A stretch of DNA of 64,000 nt from RGIG1995 sp045652425. GTDB taxonomy: Bacteria > Bacillota > Clostridia > Oscillospirales > CAG-272. The position numbers and the translations under genes are program-made. The number at the start of each line of letters is the position of its first letter. Position 1 is the first letter of the stretch. This document shows, piece after piece, positions 7,199-15,354 of this stretch. Location: the NCBI GenBank assembly GCA_045652425.1, contig JAZRUG010000032.1, positions 1 to 64,000 on the forward strand, in the 5' to 3' direction. Under the pieces are notes generated by a model that was given only the letters and a program-made list of their open reading frames with translations, did no database searches and had not been told where the DNA came from.

Positions 7199-8563
7199 AT
7201 GTTTAATGACGAAAGAATCAATCTGACTTTAGGTAAGATCTATAAAAAATGCATTTTGTTTTCTTTGCTGATCGCATTTATAGTTTGTGGTGTTCGGTCT
7301 ATTTATTATACTCGGGAACTTGAGTTTACTATCTATTTAATACTCCCCGAGCTTTTAATTATAGCGTCAGGTTTTTTTGCCCTTTTGGGAGAAATATTGT
7401 TTGTCGGAATAGGAAGAGATGAACGAACAGCGTTTCAAAGAAGCAATTATTACAGGAATGCTTTTAGAGTTTTTATTTTTGTGATTTTATGTGCATTGGC
7501 AGTAAGCATTCCGCTTTACTGCATAACACTTCAATTTGCACTTATCGATTCCCCTTTTAACAGCGCATTGATCTGCTCAGCATACCTCTGTTTTATTTAC
7601 ATTATTTTCTCTTTTAAAAGAAATAATTTGAACTTTAATTATTCAATAATTGAAAAAAACAAAAGAGACTACTACATCAGAGTATTCGCAAATATAATAA
7701 AGATTGTTTTTGTTATGCTGCCTTCGTGTATAATTTCCGTAGTTCTGATGAGAGTATTTAAAATGAATATAGGTGTGATAGATTACTCAACCGCAATCAA
7801 AGTTTGCATTGCACTTCTTATCGTTTCTTCGCTCTTATATTTTCTGTTATCCGTTGCGGAAAAACGCAGTTATGATTCCCAAGACAATTCACTGGTTTTA
7901 GACGATGGAAGCAAATTGCTTTTTGTTTCAAATTTTATTGTTTTTATTCTATATAAAGCCACAAACTTATATCAATATTATCAAACGTATTTTAATTACG
8001 ATTATTCAAATTCTTTTTTTAAGAAATTTCTTGTTTTATTTGCCGTATCAAATTTGTTTTGGATATTATGGACTCTTTTGTCGGTTTCGTCGTTGTGTTG
8101 TTTTCTGAAGTTTGCTCAGAAAAATAAATGGATTAAAATATCTGTATCAGCTTTGATTGTAACCGAAAGTATCGACCTGTTCAAAAATGTATTTAATTCA
8201 TTTTTTGACACATTATCAATAGAAAAACACGCAAAGATTTTAAAAACACTGATAATCCCCGGCGAAACTATGTTGTCTTTCCTCCAATGTTTTCTGTTCG
8301 CTTTTTTAGTTATTGCACTCATAAAAGCGGAAAACTTTAAGAAGATTTTGATTATATCTCCGCTGATTAATTTTGTTGCGAGTTTCACTCCGATAATATA
8401 TAGATATGCAGCTGAAATTTTAAACATAGTTCCCCCCTCGGCATTTGATTCCGCTAACGCGAACCTATATAACTCATTTATAGGATTAGCCATTCAATTT
8501 ATTTTATTGCTTACATCCTATATTATCGTAATTTCGGTAATATATAAAAAACAAAAACAATAA
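7199..8563 (+). CDS. Multi-span membrane protein co-transcribed with the XRE repressor
   Basis: A 454-residue protein with roughly ten to twelve hydrophobic segments and no recognisable catalytic motif. The N-terminal part (DERINLTLGKIYKKC, then two membrane spans) resembles the DUF6773-type membrane proteins often found next to small XRE regulators; that link is from memory of the family and is tentative. The rest is unlike anything I recognise. The ATG at 7199 follows AAAAGGAG at 7185-7192. An upstream in-frame ATG at 7166 lies inside the repressor gene and lacks a ribosome-binding site. Probably under the same repressor control. Function unknown. Confidence 0.7.
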   Translation: MFNDERINLTLGKIYKKCILFSLLIAFIVCGVRSIYYTRELEFTIYLILPELLIIASGFFALLGEILFVGIGRDERTAFQRSNYYRNAFRVFIFVILCALAVSIPLYCITLQFALIDSPFNSALICSAYLCFIYIIFSFKRNNLNFNYSIIEKNKRDYYIRVFANIIKIVFVMLPSCIISVVLMRVFKMNIGVIDYSTAIKVCIALLIVSSLLYFLLSVAEKRSYDSQDNSLVLDDGSKLLFVSNFIVFILYKATNLYQYYQTYFNYDYSNSFFKKFLVLFAVSNLFWILWTLLSVSSLCCFLKFAQKNKWIKISVSALIVTESIDLFKNVFNSFFDTLSIEKHAKILKTLIIPGETMLSFLQCFLFAFLVIALIKAENFKKILIISPLINFVASFTPIIYRYAAEILNIVPPSAFDSANANLYNSFIGLAIQFILLLTSYIIVISVIYKKQKQ

Positions 8564-8581
8564 AATAATATTTTTAGATTA

Positions 8582-8610
8582 TTGCAATGATAGATTAAAT
8601 GTGTTATAAT
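8582..8610 (+). promoter_or_regulatory. Sigma-A promoter of the TSCPD protein gene
   Basis: TTGCAA (8582-8587), a 17-base spacer and TATAAT (8605-8610), 31 bases before the start codon. Confidence 0.65.
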
Positions 8611-8641
8611 CAGCTGAATGATTTTTGGAGGATAAAAAATA

Positions 8642-8902
8642 ATGGAATTTACTTACAAAACAAACAATGTTTGCTCACAGCAAATTAAATTTAATCTCGA
8701 AGGAAATATAGTTACAAATGTGTCTTTTTTAGGTGGATGCAACGGCAATCTAAAAGCAGTATCTAAACTTGTGGACGGTATGACCGTTGAACAAATCGAA
8801 GAAAAACTGAAAGGAAACACTTGTGGTTTCCGCCCCACTTCATGCGCCGATCAGCTCGCAATTGCCGTAAAATTGGCTTATGATTCACAGAACAAACAAT
8901 AA
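8642..8902 (+). CDS. TSCPD-domain protein, TIGR03905 type
   Basis: An 86-residue single-domain protein. It matches the short stand-alone TSCPD proteins (TIGR03905 type) common in Clostridia: GGCNGNLKAVSKLVDG near residues 31-46 and the signature CGFRPTSCADQLA near 61-73. The family signature is TSCPD; here it reads TSCAD. The domain is otherwise known as a C-terminal piece of vitamin-B12-dependent ribonucleotide reductases. Cysteines at 11, 33, 61 and 67 could bind metal. The ATG follows TTTTGGAGG. It has its own promoter and terminator. Molecular role unknown. Confidence 0.85.
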   Translation: MEFTYKTNNVCSQQIKFNLEGNIVTNVSFLGGCNGNLKAVSKLVDGMTVEQIEEKLKGNTCGFRPTSCADQLAIAVKLAYDSQNKQ

Positions 8903-8908
8903 TATTTT

Positions 8909-8973
8909 AAATCAATAGTCTTTTTTGACAAAAATTTCTCTTTTTGTTTCAAAGACTATTGATTTTTTTTTCG
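8909..8973 (+). terminator. Terminator after the TSCPD gene
   Basis: AAATCAATAGTCTTT (8909-8923) pairs perfectly with AAAGACTATTGATTT (8951-8965), followed by a long T run. The 27-base loop can partly pair through AAAAA and TTTTT. Confidence 0.8.
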
Positions 8974-9019
8974 TTATAGGTTATTATGATTAAAATTAAT
9001 CAAATGGAGGAATAAATTT

Positions 9020-9622
9020 ATGAATAATATTGTTTGTTTGGATATGGAAGGCGTTCTCGTTCCTGAGATATGGATAGCTTTTGCAGAAGCAACAGGAATC
9101 CCCGAACTAAAAATAACTACACGAGAAGAGCCTGATTACGATAAACTTATGAAATACAGATTGAATATCCTTAAAGAGCACGGACTTGGACTTAAAGAAA
9201 TCCAAGAGACTATTTCAAAAATCGATCCTATGCCCGGTGCAAAGGAATTTCTTGATGAATTGCGTACCATGACTCAGGTTATAGTTTTGAGTGATACTTT
9301 CTTGCAATTCGGTATGCCGCTTATGGCAAAGTTGGGATACCCTACTCTGTTCTGTAACGATCTTGTTGTTGCCCCCAACGGAGAAATAACAGACTATAAG
9401 ATGAGAGTTGATAAATCAAAGTATTCAACCGTAAAAGCGCTCCAATCTGTAGGTTTTGAAACTATCGCAGCAGGCGACAGCCACAATGACTTGGGTATGA
9501 TTCGTGCAAGCAAAGCCGGATTTTTGTTCAAGAGCACAGACAAAATTAAGAATGACAACCCTGACCTTGAAGCATTTGAAGAATACGATGAACTTCTCGA
9601 AGCAATCAAAAAAGTGCTTTAA
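9020..9622 (+). CDS. thrH: ThrH-type phosphoserine phosphatase / homoserine phosphotransferase
   Basis: HAD-superfamily enzyme of 200 residues. The founding member, ThrH of Pseudomonas, removes phosphate from phosphoserine and can pass it to homoserine. Motif I is CLDMEGVLVPE, with nucleophile Asp8 and the family's unusual Glu10. Motif II (VVLSDT-type) reads VIVLSDTF, a conserved Lys lies in the middle, and motif IV is AAGDSHNDLGM. The length is typical. ATG follows AATGGAGG. No serA, serC or thrB genes are next to it, so whether it serves serine or threonine synthesis is not shown by context. In an organism without SerB it would supply serine, which is inference. Confidence 0.88.
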   Translation: MNNIVCLDMEGVLVPEIWIAFAEATGIPELKITTREEPDYDKLMKYRLNILKEHGLGLKEIQETISKIDPMPGAKEFLDELRTMTQVIVLSDTFLQFGMPLMAKLGYPTLFCNDLVVAPNGEITDYKMRVDKSKYSTVKALQSVGFETIAAGDSHNDLGMIRASKAGFLFKSTDKIKNDNPDLEAFEEYDELLEAIKKVL

Positions 9623-9696
9623 TTAAAACTATGCACATAAATGCAAGTTAAATCTTGTAAATAAATTTTCTTTACATAATTAGTATCACATACTTA

Positions 9697-9726
9697 TTGA
9701 CAAACACAGAAGAGTTAATGTAAAAT
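9697..9726 (+). promoter_or_regulatory. Sigma-A promoter of the SDR gene
   Basis: TTGACA (9697-9702), an 18-base spacer and TAAAAT (9721-9726), 40 bases before the ATG. Confidence 0.65.
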
Positions 9727-9766
9727 ATAACCACATATAATACTACTCATTTTCGGAGGTATAACA

Positions 9767-10567
9767 ATGGGCTTTTTAACAGACAAAACAGCAATAATTA
9801 CAGGTGCAGGACGCGCAGTACTAAGCGACGGACGTTGTGGTTCTATCGGTTACGGTATAGCAACAGCATACGCGAAAGAGGGCGCAAACCTCGTTATCAC
9901 CGGCAGAAACACAAAGAAACTTGAGGACGCAAAAGAAGAACTCGAAAGACTTTACGGTATACAGGTACTTACCGTTGCGGCAGATGTTAATGACGGAGCA
10001 GACAACGAAGCAGTTGTAAACGATGTAATTAAACAAGCTATTGATAAATTTGGCAGAATCGACGTACTTATAAACAATGCACAGGCATCAGCATCAGGTG
10101 TTCCGATAGCACAGCACACAACAGAACAGTTTAATCTTGCTATGTTCTCCGGTCTTTATGCAACGTTCTACTATATGAAGGCTTGTTATCCCTATTTAAA
10201 GGAAACACAGGGCGCAGTAATAAACTTTGCTTCGGGTGCTGGTCTCTTCGGTAACTTCGGTCAGTGTTCATACGCTGCTGCAAAAGAAGGCATCAGAGGT
10301 CTTAGCAGAGTTGCCGCTACAGAATGGGCAAGAGATGGAATAAACGTAAACGTAATTTGTCCTCTAGCTTGGACAGCACAGCTTGAGCAATTTAAGAATG
10401 CATATCCCGATGCATTTGAAAAGAACGTACACACTCCCCCTGCAGGTCATTTCGGTGATTCCGAGCTTGAAATAGGCAGAGTTTGCGTTCAACTTGCAAA
10501 CCCCGACTTTAAGTATATGAACGGCGAAACAATTACCCTTGAAGGCGGTATGGGACTTAGACCTTAA
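9767..10567 (+). CDS. Short-chain dehydrogenase/reductase
   Basis: NAD(P)-dependent oxidoreductase of 266 residues with a Rossmann fold; substrate unknown. The cofactor-binding glycine motif is split: TGAGR at 12-16 is followed by a short insertion before GSIGYGIA at 25-32. This recalls the enoyl-ACP reductase (FabI) pattern SIAYGIA, but the catalytic pair is the classical Y-x-x-x-K (Tyr169, Lys173 in SYAAAKEG), with NNAQA in place of the usual NNAG. The C-terminus ends in GGMGLRP. ATG follows CGGAGG. It is a single-gene unit with its own promoter and terminator, so context says nothing about the substrate. Cytoplasmic. Confidence 0.83.
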   Translation: MGFLTDKTAIITGAGRAVLSDGRCGSIGYGIATAYAKEGANLVITGRNTKKLEDAKEELERLYGIQVLTVAADVNDGADNEAVVNDVIKQAIDKFGRIDVLINNAQASASGVPIAQHTTEQFNLAMFSGLYATFYYMKACYPYLKETQGAVINFASGAGLFGNFGQCSYAAAKEGIRGLSRVAATEWARDGINVNVICPLAWTAQLEQFKNAYPDAFEKNVHTPPAGHFGDSELEIGRVCVQLANPDFKYMNGETITLEGGMGLRP

Positions 10568-10577
10568 ATCGTTATAT

Positions 10578-10607
10578 AAAAAACCGATGCAATAACATCG
10601 GTTTTTT
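10578..10607 (+). terminator. Terminator after the SDR gene
   Basis: AAAAAACCGATG (10578-10589) pairs with CATCGGTTTTTT (10596-10607), with a six-base loop. The stem itself supplies the T run. Confidence 0.85.
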
Positions 10608-10616
10608 GTTTTATTA

Positions 10617-10645
10617 TTGAATTTTATAAAAACAAGTGATATAAT
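10617..10645 (+). promoter_or_regulatory. Sigma-A promoter of the methyltransferase gene
   Basis: TTGAAT (10617-10622), a 17-base spacer and TATAAT (10640-10645), 26 bases before the ATG. Confidence 0.6.
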
Positions 10646-10671
10646 TTAAAAAAAGATAACAAGAGGGTTAT

Positions 10672-11343
10672 ATGAGATATTTAAAAAAAGCAATTATTTT
10701 GATAAAAAAAGGAGACTTTTCTACGCTATTCAAGCGAGTAATACAACTAATTACAGGTAGAATTTGGTCAATGATCTCAAAAAGAAGAGATAAAAGAATA
10801 GGAAACAAGGAACTCACACCAACAATTCCTTCTAAATTCGCAAAACTAGGAGCATTTGCTACACAAAGTACAGACTACAGATGCCTCGATGTAATTTTCA
10901 AAAAGTTTCCGTTAACAAAAGAAGATATATTTGTTGATATTGGTTGCGGAGAAGGCCGAGTACTCACGTATATTTATACAAGAGGGTTCCGTGGTAAGAT
11001 TATAGGTATAGAACTTGATCCTGATGTTGCAAATACAGCAAAGGAAAGAACTGTCGAATGTAAGAATATCGAAATTATAAACAAAAACGTTTTAGAATGT
11101 TCTGACGTGTTTGAAAATGCGACTGTCTATTATTTATTTAACCCATTTAATAAAACCGTACTTTTACAATTGCTTGAAAAAATTGAAGAAAACACCGCAT
11201 CACCTTTAAAATTGTATTACTGTAATGATTTATTCAAATCAGTTATTGTTGGCAGAAAGAATTGGTCAGTAATATACGAAGGTGTCATAAAAAGAATATA
11301 TACAGCACCGATGAATTATAGCATCTATAAATATACACCTTAA
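10672..11343 (+). CDS. Class I SAM-dependent methyltransferase
   Basis: A 223-residue enzyme. The first 80 residues are basic and lack a clear fold signature. The Rossmann-type methyltransferase core starts with motif I FVDIGCGEGRVL at 87-98, followed by the acidic ribose-binding residue in IIGIELD and the motif IV stretch YYLFNPFN near residue 160. NPF at motif IV resembles the NPPF/NPPY of N-methyltransferases, but is not diagnostic. No signal peptide. It has its own promoter and stands alone, so the target (nucleic acid, protein or small molecule) is unknown. Confidence 0.75.
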   Translation: MRYLKKAIILIKKGDFSTLFKRVIQLITGRIWSMISKRRDKRIGNKELTPTIPSKFAKLGAFATQSTDYRCLDVIFKKFPLTKEDIFVDIGCGEGRVLTYIYTRGFRGKIIGIELDPDVANTAKERTVECKNIEIINKNVLECSDVFENATVYYLFNPFNKTVLLQLLEKIEENTASPLKLYYCNDLFKSVIVGRKNWSVIYEGVIKRIYTAPMNYSIYKYTP

Positions 11344-11407
11344 TAAAAAATTATCTATTTTTTTGAAATAAAAATCGCACAAAACGAGAAAATATTCCAA
11401 AAAGTAC

Positions 11408-11436
11408 TTGAAAAAAATCAATAAAAGATGTATAAT
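11408..11436 (+). promoter_or_regulatory. Sigma-A promoter of the F420-ligase-like gene
   Basis: TTGAAA (11408-11413), a 17-base spacer and TATAAT (11431-11436). The leader of about 90 bases includes the inverted repeat TGCAAAAAAATTTTTTGCA near 11488-11506. Confidence 0.65.
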
Positions 11437-11534
11437 AATGGGTGGTTTTAAAAAAGCTATTATTTTTCTGTATTATAAACAGTGATTTGCAAAAAAATTT
11501 TTTGCATAATCTTATCCAAGAAAGGAAAATTAGT

Positions 11535-12737
11535 ATGGAACAGAAAGAACGCAGAGTCGGTACGGTATCAAGAGGTATTCGTTGCCCTATTATAAGAGAA
11601 GGAGACGATTTGGCTGAAATAGTAACAACAAGTGTGCTTGAAGCAGCCGAATACGAAGGCTTTACTCTTCATGACAGAGACGTTATTTCCATGACAGAAT
11701 CTATAGTTGCACGCGCACAAGGAAACTATGCATCAGTACAGAACATAGCAGATGACGTAAAGGCAAAACTTAACGGATCAGATACGGTAGGCGTAATCTT
11801 CCCTATTCTTTCCAGAAACAGATTTGCTATTTGTTTGCGCGGAATTGCCATGGGGGTTAAGAAAGTTGTTCTTATGTTGAGTTATCCTTCTGATGAGGTA
11901 GGAAATGAACTCGTTAGTCTTGATAAGATTGATGCTGCAGGGGTTAATCCGTATTCTGACGTACTTTCTCTTGAAAAATATCGTGAATTATTCGGAGAAA
12001 ACAAACACGAATTTACGGGTGTTGACTACGTACAGTACTATGGAGATTTAGTTAAATCCTGTGGTGCAGACATTGAGATTGTTTTTGCAAATCAACCCAA
12101 AGCAATTTTGAACTATACAGACTGTGTAATTAACTGTGATATCCACACAAGAGTTCGTACAAAGAGAATATTAAAAGATGCCGGTGCAAAAATCGTACTC
12201 AGCCTTGATGATATATTGAACGCCCCTGTGAACGGAAGTGGATGCAACGAAAAGTATGGTCTTCTCGGTTCAAACAAATCAACAGAAGATAAGATCAAGC
12301 TCTTCCCTCGAGAATGTAAGGATCTCGTTTTTGAGATTCAAAAGCGTATACTCGAAAAGACAGGTAAGAACGTTGAAGTAATGGTTTACGGCGATGGTGC
12401 ATTTAAGGATCCTCAGGGTAAAATTTGGGAACTTGCAGATCCGGTAGTTTCACCTGCATTCACCGACGGACTTGTCGGCACCCCCAACGAACTTAAATTA
12501 AAATATCTCGCCGACAATGATTTTAAAGATTTGTCAGGCGAAGAATTAAAAAAAGCTATATCCGATAGCATAAAAAGCAAACAATCCAACCTTGTTGGTA
12601 ATATGGCTTCTCAAGGCACAACTCCCCGTCAGCTTACAGACCTTATCGGTTCCCTTTGTGACTTAACGAGTGGTTCCGGCGACAAAGGAACCCCCGTGGT
12701 TCTCGTTCAAGGTTATTTTGATAACTATACTAACTAA
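11535..12737 (+). CDS. Coenzyme F420-0:L-glutamate ligase family protein
   Basis: A 400-residue cytoplasmic protein related to CofE/FbiB, the enzymes that add glutamate to F420-0 with GTP. The fold signatures are the N-terminal RGIRCPIIREGDDLAEIV and DVISMTESIVARAQG, a central GCNEKYGLLGSNKS stretch, and a C-terminal GDGAFKDPQGKIWELADPV segment. No F420 synthesis genes (cofC, cofD, cofG, cofH) are in the window, and Clostridia of this kind generally do not make F420, so the real substrate is unknown; glutamylation of another cofactor or metabolite is one guess. The ATG at 11535 follows AAGAAAGGA. The in-frame ATG at 11442 lies at the promoter and is rejected. Confidence 0.8.
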   Translation: MEQKERRVGTVSRGIRCPIIREGDDLAEIVTTSVLEAAEYEGFTLHDRDVISMTESIVARAQGNYASVQNIADDVKAKLNGSDTVGVIFPILSRNRFAICLRGIAMGVKKVVLMLSYPSDEVGNELVSLDKIDAAGVNPYSDVLSLEKYRELFGENKHEFTGVDYVQYYGDLVKSCGADIEIVFANQPKAILNYTDCVINCDIHTRVRTKRILKDAGAKIVLSLDDILNAPVNGSGCNEKYGLLGSNKSTEDKIKLFPRECKDLVFEIQKRILEKTGKNVEVMVYGDGAFKDPQGKIWELADPVVSPAFTDGLVGTPNELKLKYLADNDFKDLSGEELKKAISDSIKSKQSNLVGNMASQGTTPRQLTDLIGSLCDLTSGSGDKGTPVVLVQGYFDNYTN

Positions 12738-12743
12738 AAAAAC

Positions 12744-12766
12744 AAAACCGAGCAAAGCTCGGTTTT
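12744..12766. terminator. Bidirectional terminator between convergent genes
   Basis: AAAACCGAGC (12744-12753) pairs with GCTCGGTTTT (12757-12766), with A runs on the left and T runs on the right. It serves both the ligase-like gene and the recombinase gene. Confidence 0.85.
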
Positions 12767-13754
12767 ATTTTTTGATTTTAGCAGAATTAAGAGGATTATT
12801 GCTCATCGCTTTTTCCATACTTTCATCACTTACGTGAGTATAGATTTGTGTTGTATTTAACTGTTCATGTCCCAAAATATCTTTTAACACTCTGACGTCA
12901 ACTTTACCGGTTTGGTACATAAGAGTTGCAGCGGTATGGCGAAGCTTGTGTGTTGAAAAATGTTTATATTCAAGTCCCGCAAGCTTCAAATATTTATAAA
13001 CAATATGCTGAACTGTTTTATTACTTATTCTTTGATGTCTTGAACTAAGAAACAATGCATTTTTATCTTTTATTTGAATCTGATTATCAGTTGCACGAAC
13101 TTTTAAATATGCAGTAAGTGCCTCTTTGCAAGCATCATTCAAATAAACGACTCTTTCTTTGCTTCCCTTTCCGATTACTCGCAAAGAACGAAGATCTTTA
13201 TCAATGTCATTTAGCGAAATCCCAACCAATTCAGACAGACGCATACCGCAATTTAAAAACAAAGTAACAATAGCGTAATCTCTTGCATTTGTTTTGGATT
13301 CCGTATCGTTGTTTATAGCCTCAAGCAAACTTATGCTTTCATCAATAGTCAGGTATTTAGGTAAACTTTTATTTCCAACAGAAGGGGATTCTATGTTTAT
13401 TGCAGGATTTTCGGTTATGTATTTTCTGTTTGAAAGGTACTTAAAAAAAGATTTTATAGCAGATAGTTTTCTCGCGCGTGATTTTGCTTTATTGTTCCTA
13501 TATTCTACCGTATAATTAAAAAACTCATAAATCTCATCAACAGTAATAGTTTTCACAAAATCAAGATCAACGTTTTCGCACGATATATTATCAAACTCTT
13601 CCCCTTCAAGAGGCAAGGCGTGTCTTGATGCTATAATATACCTAAAAAAGAGATCAAGATCAAGCAAATATTCTTCCACTGTTTTTAGTGCTCTGTTTTG
13701 GATAGTAATTTTATATGATTTAAATCCTTTTAAAACCTCAGGAATTTCTCTCAT
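12765..13754 (-). CDS. Tyrosine recombinase, XerC/XerD type
   Basis: Site-specific recombinase of 329 residues. The N-terminal SAM-like core-binding domain covers about 1-125. The catalytic domain carries the full set of active residues: Arg in CGMRLSEL, Lys in GKGSKERVV, His-x-x-Arg in HKLRHT, His in GHEQL and the nucleophilic Tyr in TQIYTH. Size and lack of an extra Arm-binding domain fit a chromosomal Xer protein for dimer resolution, not a phage integrase. There are no excisionase, relaxase, or attachment repeats nearby, which supports a housekeeping role. The ATG follows GAAAGG. I found no convincing dif site in the adjacent spacer. Confidence 0.85.
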   Translation of the reverse strand: MREIPEVLKGFKSYKITIQNRALKTVEEYLLDLDLFFRYIIASRHALPLEGEEFDNISCENVDLDFVKTITVDEIYEFFNYTVEYRNNKAKSRARKLSAIKSFFKYLSNRKYITENPAINIESPSVGNKSLPKYLTIDESISLLEAINNDTESKTNARDYAIVTLFLNCGMRLSELVGISLNDIDKDLRSLRVIGKGSKERVVYLNDACKEALTAYLKVRATDNQIQIKDKNALFLSSRHQRISNKTVQHIVYKYLKLAGLEYKHFSTHKLRHTAATLMYQTGKVDVRVLKDILGHEQLNTTQIYTHVSDESMEKAMSNNPLNSAKIKK

Positions 13755-13913
13755 TTTTTCATACCTTTCGCATTGTTTATGCTATTACTATAACATAAAA
13801 TAATGATATTTTCAATATATACGCTTGTTTTTGGAATTTTTTCTAAATATACTTGTATTGTTAATAAAGATAGTATAAAATATATAGTAGTAAAAAAAGG
13901 ACGGAAGTGTATT

Positions 13914-14510
13914 ATGAAAAACTTTTTCAAAGACGGATTTGACACTCTTGTAAAGTTATTGGTAACCCAACTCGGAATGACAATATTCGGCACAATGCTT
14001 GTATTTACAGCGTACGCCGTACCAAACTCCCTAACAAGAGTTGAAGGAAAGATCACTAAATTTGGCTCTACTTTTCTAATTGTTAGTTTAGCAGCGATTG
14101 CGCTTTATCTTTTTATACTTTATACACACATATGGGAAAAAGGTGCAAAAGACAGAATAAAAGTTGACGGCGCGAGAATGGAAAAACAAATTTTTAAAGG
14201 ACTTTACCTCTCTCTTATCGCAAATTCAATAAACATTATTCTCGGAATAGTAATGTGTTGCACATATTATTTGTTTGATTTTGACGGTTCTCCCACATTT
14301 TTAGCATATCAAATATACGGATCTGCAAACGGTATAGCAAGAATGCTCCAAGGGATGTACACAGGACTTATACTCTATATTTCCCCTGCAGCAGACAGTG
14401 TACCGCCGTATTTGTTTCTTTTGATAACCCTTCCGGCTATAATAATTACGACTTTAGGTTACTACAGAGGATTCAACAACCAAAGAATTTTTAAACCCAA
14501 CAAACAATAA
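13914..14510 (+). CDS. Membrane protein of unknown function
   Basis: A 198-residue protein with about five hydrophobic segments (near 17-36, 47-68, 97-121, 138-157, 163-183) and a basic C-terminus (GFNNQRIFKPNKQ). No known domain recognised. The loop between segments two and three is strongly charged (HIWEKGAKDRIKVDGARMEKQ). The chosen ATG at 13914 follows AAGGACGGAAG; the frame extends upstream to an ATG at 13803 that lacks a ribosome-binding site. It is followed 71 bases later by cwlD in the same direction, but a link to cell-wall work is only a guess. Confidence 0.6.
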   Translation: MKNFFKDGFDTLVKLLVTQLGMTIFGTMLVFTAYAVPNSLTRVEGKITKFGSTFLIVSLAAIALYLFILYTHIWEKGAKDRIKVDGARMEKQIFKGLYLSLIANSINIILGIVMCCTYYLFDFDGSPTFLAYQIYGSANGIARMLQGMYTGLILYISPAADSVPPYLFLLITLPAIIITTLGYYRGFNNQRIFKPNKQ

Positions 14511-14581
14511 AACAATGTATTATATCACCTGTTTTGTGCATATATTTTATTAAAAAATATGTTAAAGACAGGTGGTTTTTT

Positions 14582-15310
14582 ATGCAAAGAAATGAAATGG
14601 ACAAAAGTGGACTTATAATTATAAAAATTTGTATTTTTTCGATTATACTTTCATTAACAGCTCTTTTGTTATGTGGGGTATTTAACTATTTCAATACAAG
14701 CTCTTTGAACAAATCGGCGGGAACTTCGCCACACACTGTAATAATTGATGCAGGACACGGTGGTGAAGATGGAGGAGCCTCGTCAGCGGACGGCACAAAA
14801 GAAAAAGATTTAAATCTTTCCGTCGCTCTAAATCTCGGGAAATTGCTTGAAAGCAACGGCTTTTCGGTAGTTTATACACGAAAAGACGATTCTATGTTGT
14901 ACGCGACATCCGAAGGAAGCAAAAAAATGCAAGACCTAAAAAACAGACTCAATGTAGCGGAAGAAAATGAAGATGCTGTATTTATTAGTATTCATATGAA
15001 TAAATTTTCTCAAGAAAAATATTCAGGCCTTCAAGTGTTTTATTCAAACAACAATAAAGAAAGCGAACATCTCGCAAATATAATACAATCTAACACCAAA
15101 GAATTCCAACAAAATGAAAATAATCGCGAAATAAAATCAGCAGGTTCGAATATATATTTGTTAAACAACATAAATAATCCCGCAGTACTTGTTGAATGTG
15201 GTTTTTTATCAAATTCAAATGAATGCGAAAAACTAAAAGATGAAACCTACAGAAAAGAAATTGCATTGGTAATTTATTCTTCGCTTATTGAATTTTTTGA
15301 AAAGATATGA
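14582..15310 (+). CDS. cwlD: N-acetylmuramoyl-L-alanine amidase, CwlD type
   Basis: Zinc amidase (Amidase_3 family) that cuts the bond between muramic acid and L-alanine. In Bacillus and Clostridium, CwlD acts with PdaA to form muramic-delta-lactam in the spore cortex. The 242-residue protein has one N-terminal membrane anchor (about 16-38), then the catalytic domain: zinc His in IIDAGHGGEDGG, Glu in KEKDLNLS, zinc His in ISIHMNKF and the catalytic Glu in VECGFLSN. There is no SPOR, LysM or SH3 wall-binding domain, as expected for CwlD and unlike vegetative amidases. ATG at 14582 follows ACAGGTGG. radA starts 44 bases downstream. Confidence 0.83.
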   Translation: MQRNEMDKSGLIIIKICIFSIILSLTALLLCGVFNYFNTSSLNKSAGTSPHTVIIDAGHGGEDGGASSADGTKEKDLNLSVALNLGKLLESNGFSVVYTRKDDSMLYATSEGSKKMQDLKNRLNVAEENEDAVFISIHMNKFSQEKYSGLQVFYSNNNKESEHLANIIQSNTKEFQQNENNREIKSAGSNIYLLNNINNPAVLVECGFLSNSNECEKLKDETYRKEIALVIYSSLIEFFEKI

Positions 15311-15354
15311 TAGAATATAATTGTTAATTGTTGTAATGAAAAGGAAGTATAAAA

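Noticed and set aside
12765..13754. Integrase of a mobile element
   Set aside because: The recombinase has all catalytic residues but lacks an Arm-binding domain, and no excisionase, relaxase, phage or attachment repeat lies around it. A housekeeping Xer role is more likely.
13755..13913. dif site for the Xer-type recombinase
   Set aside because: The spacer is A+T-rich but no 28-base sequence with two matching Xer half-sites could be recognised by eye.
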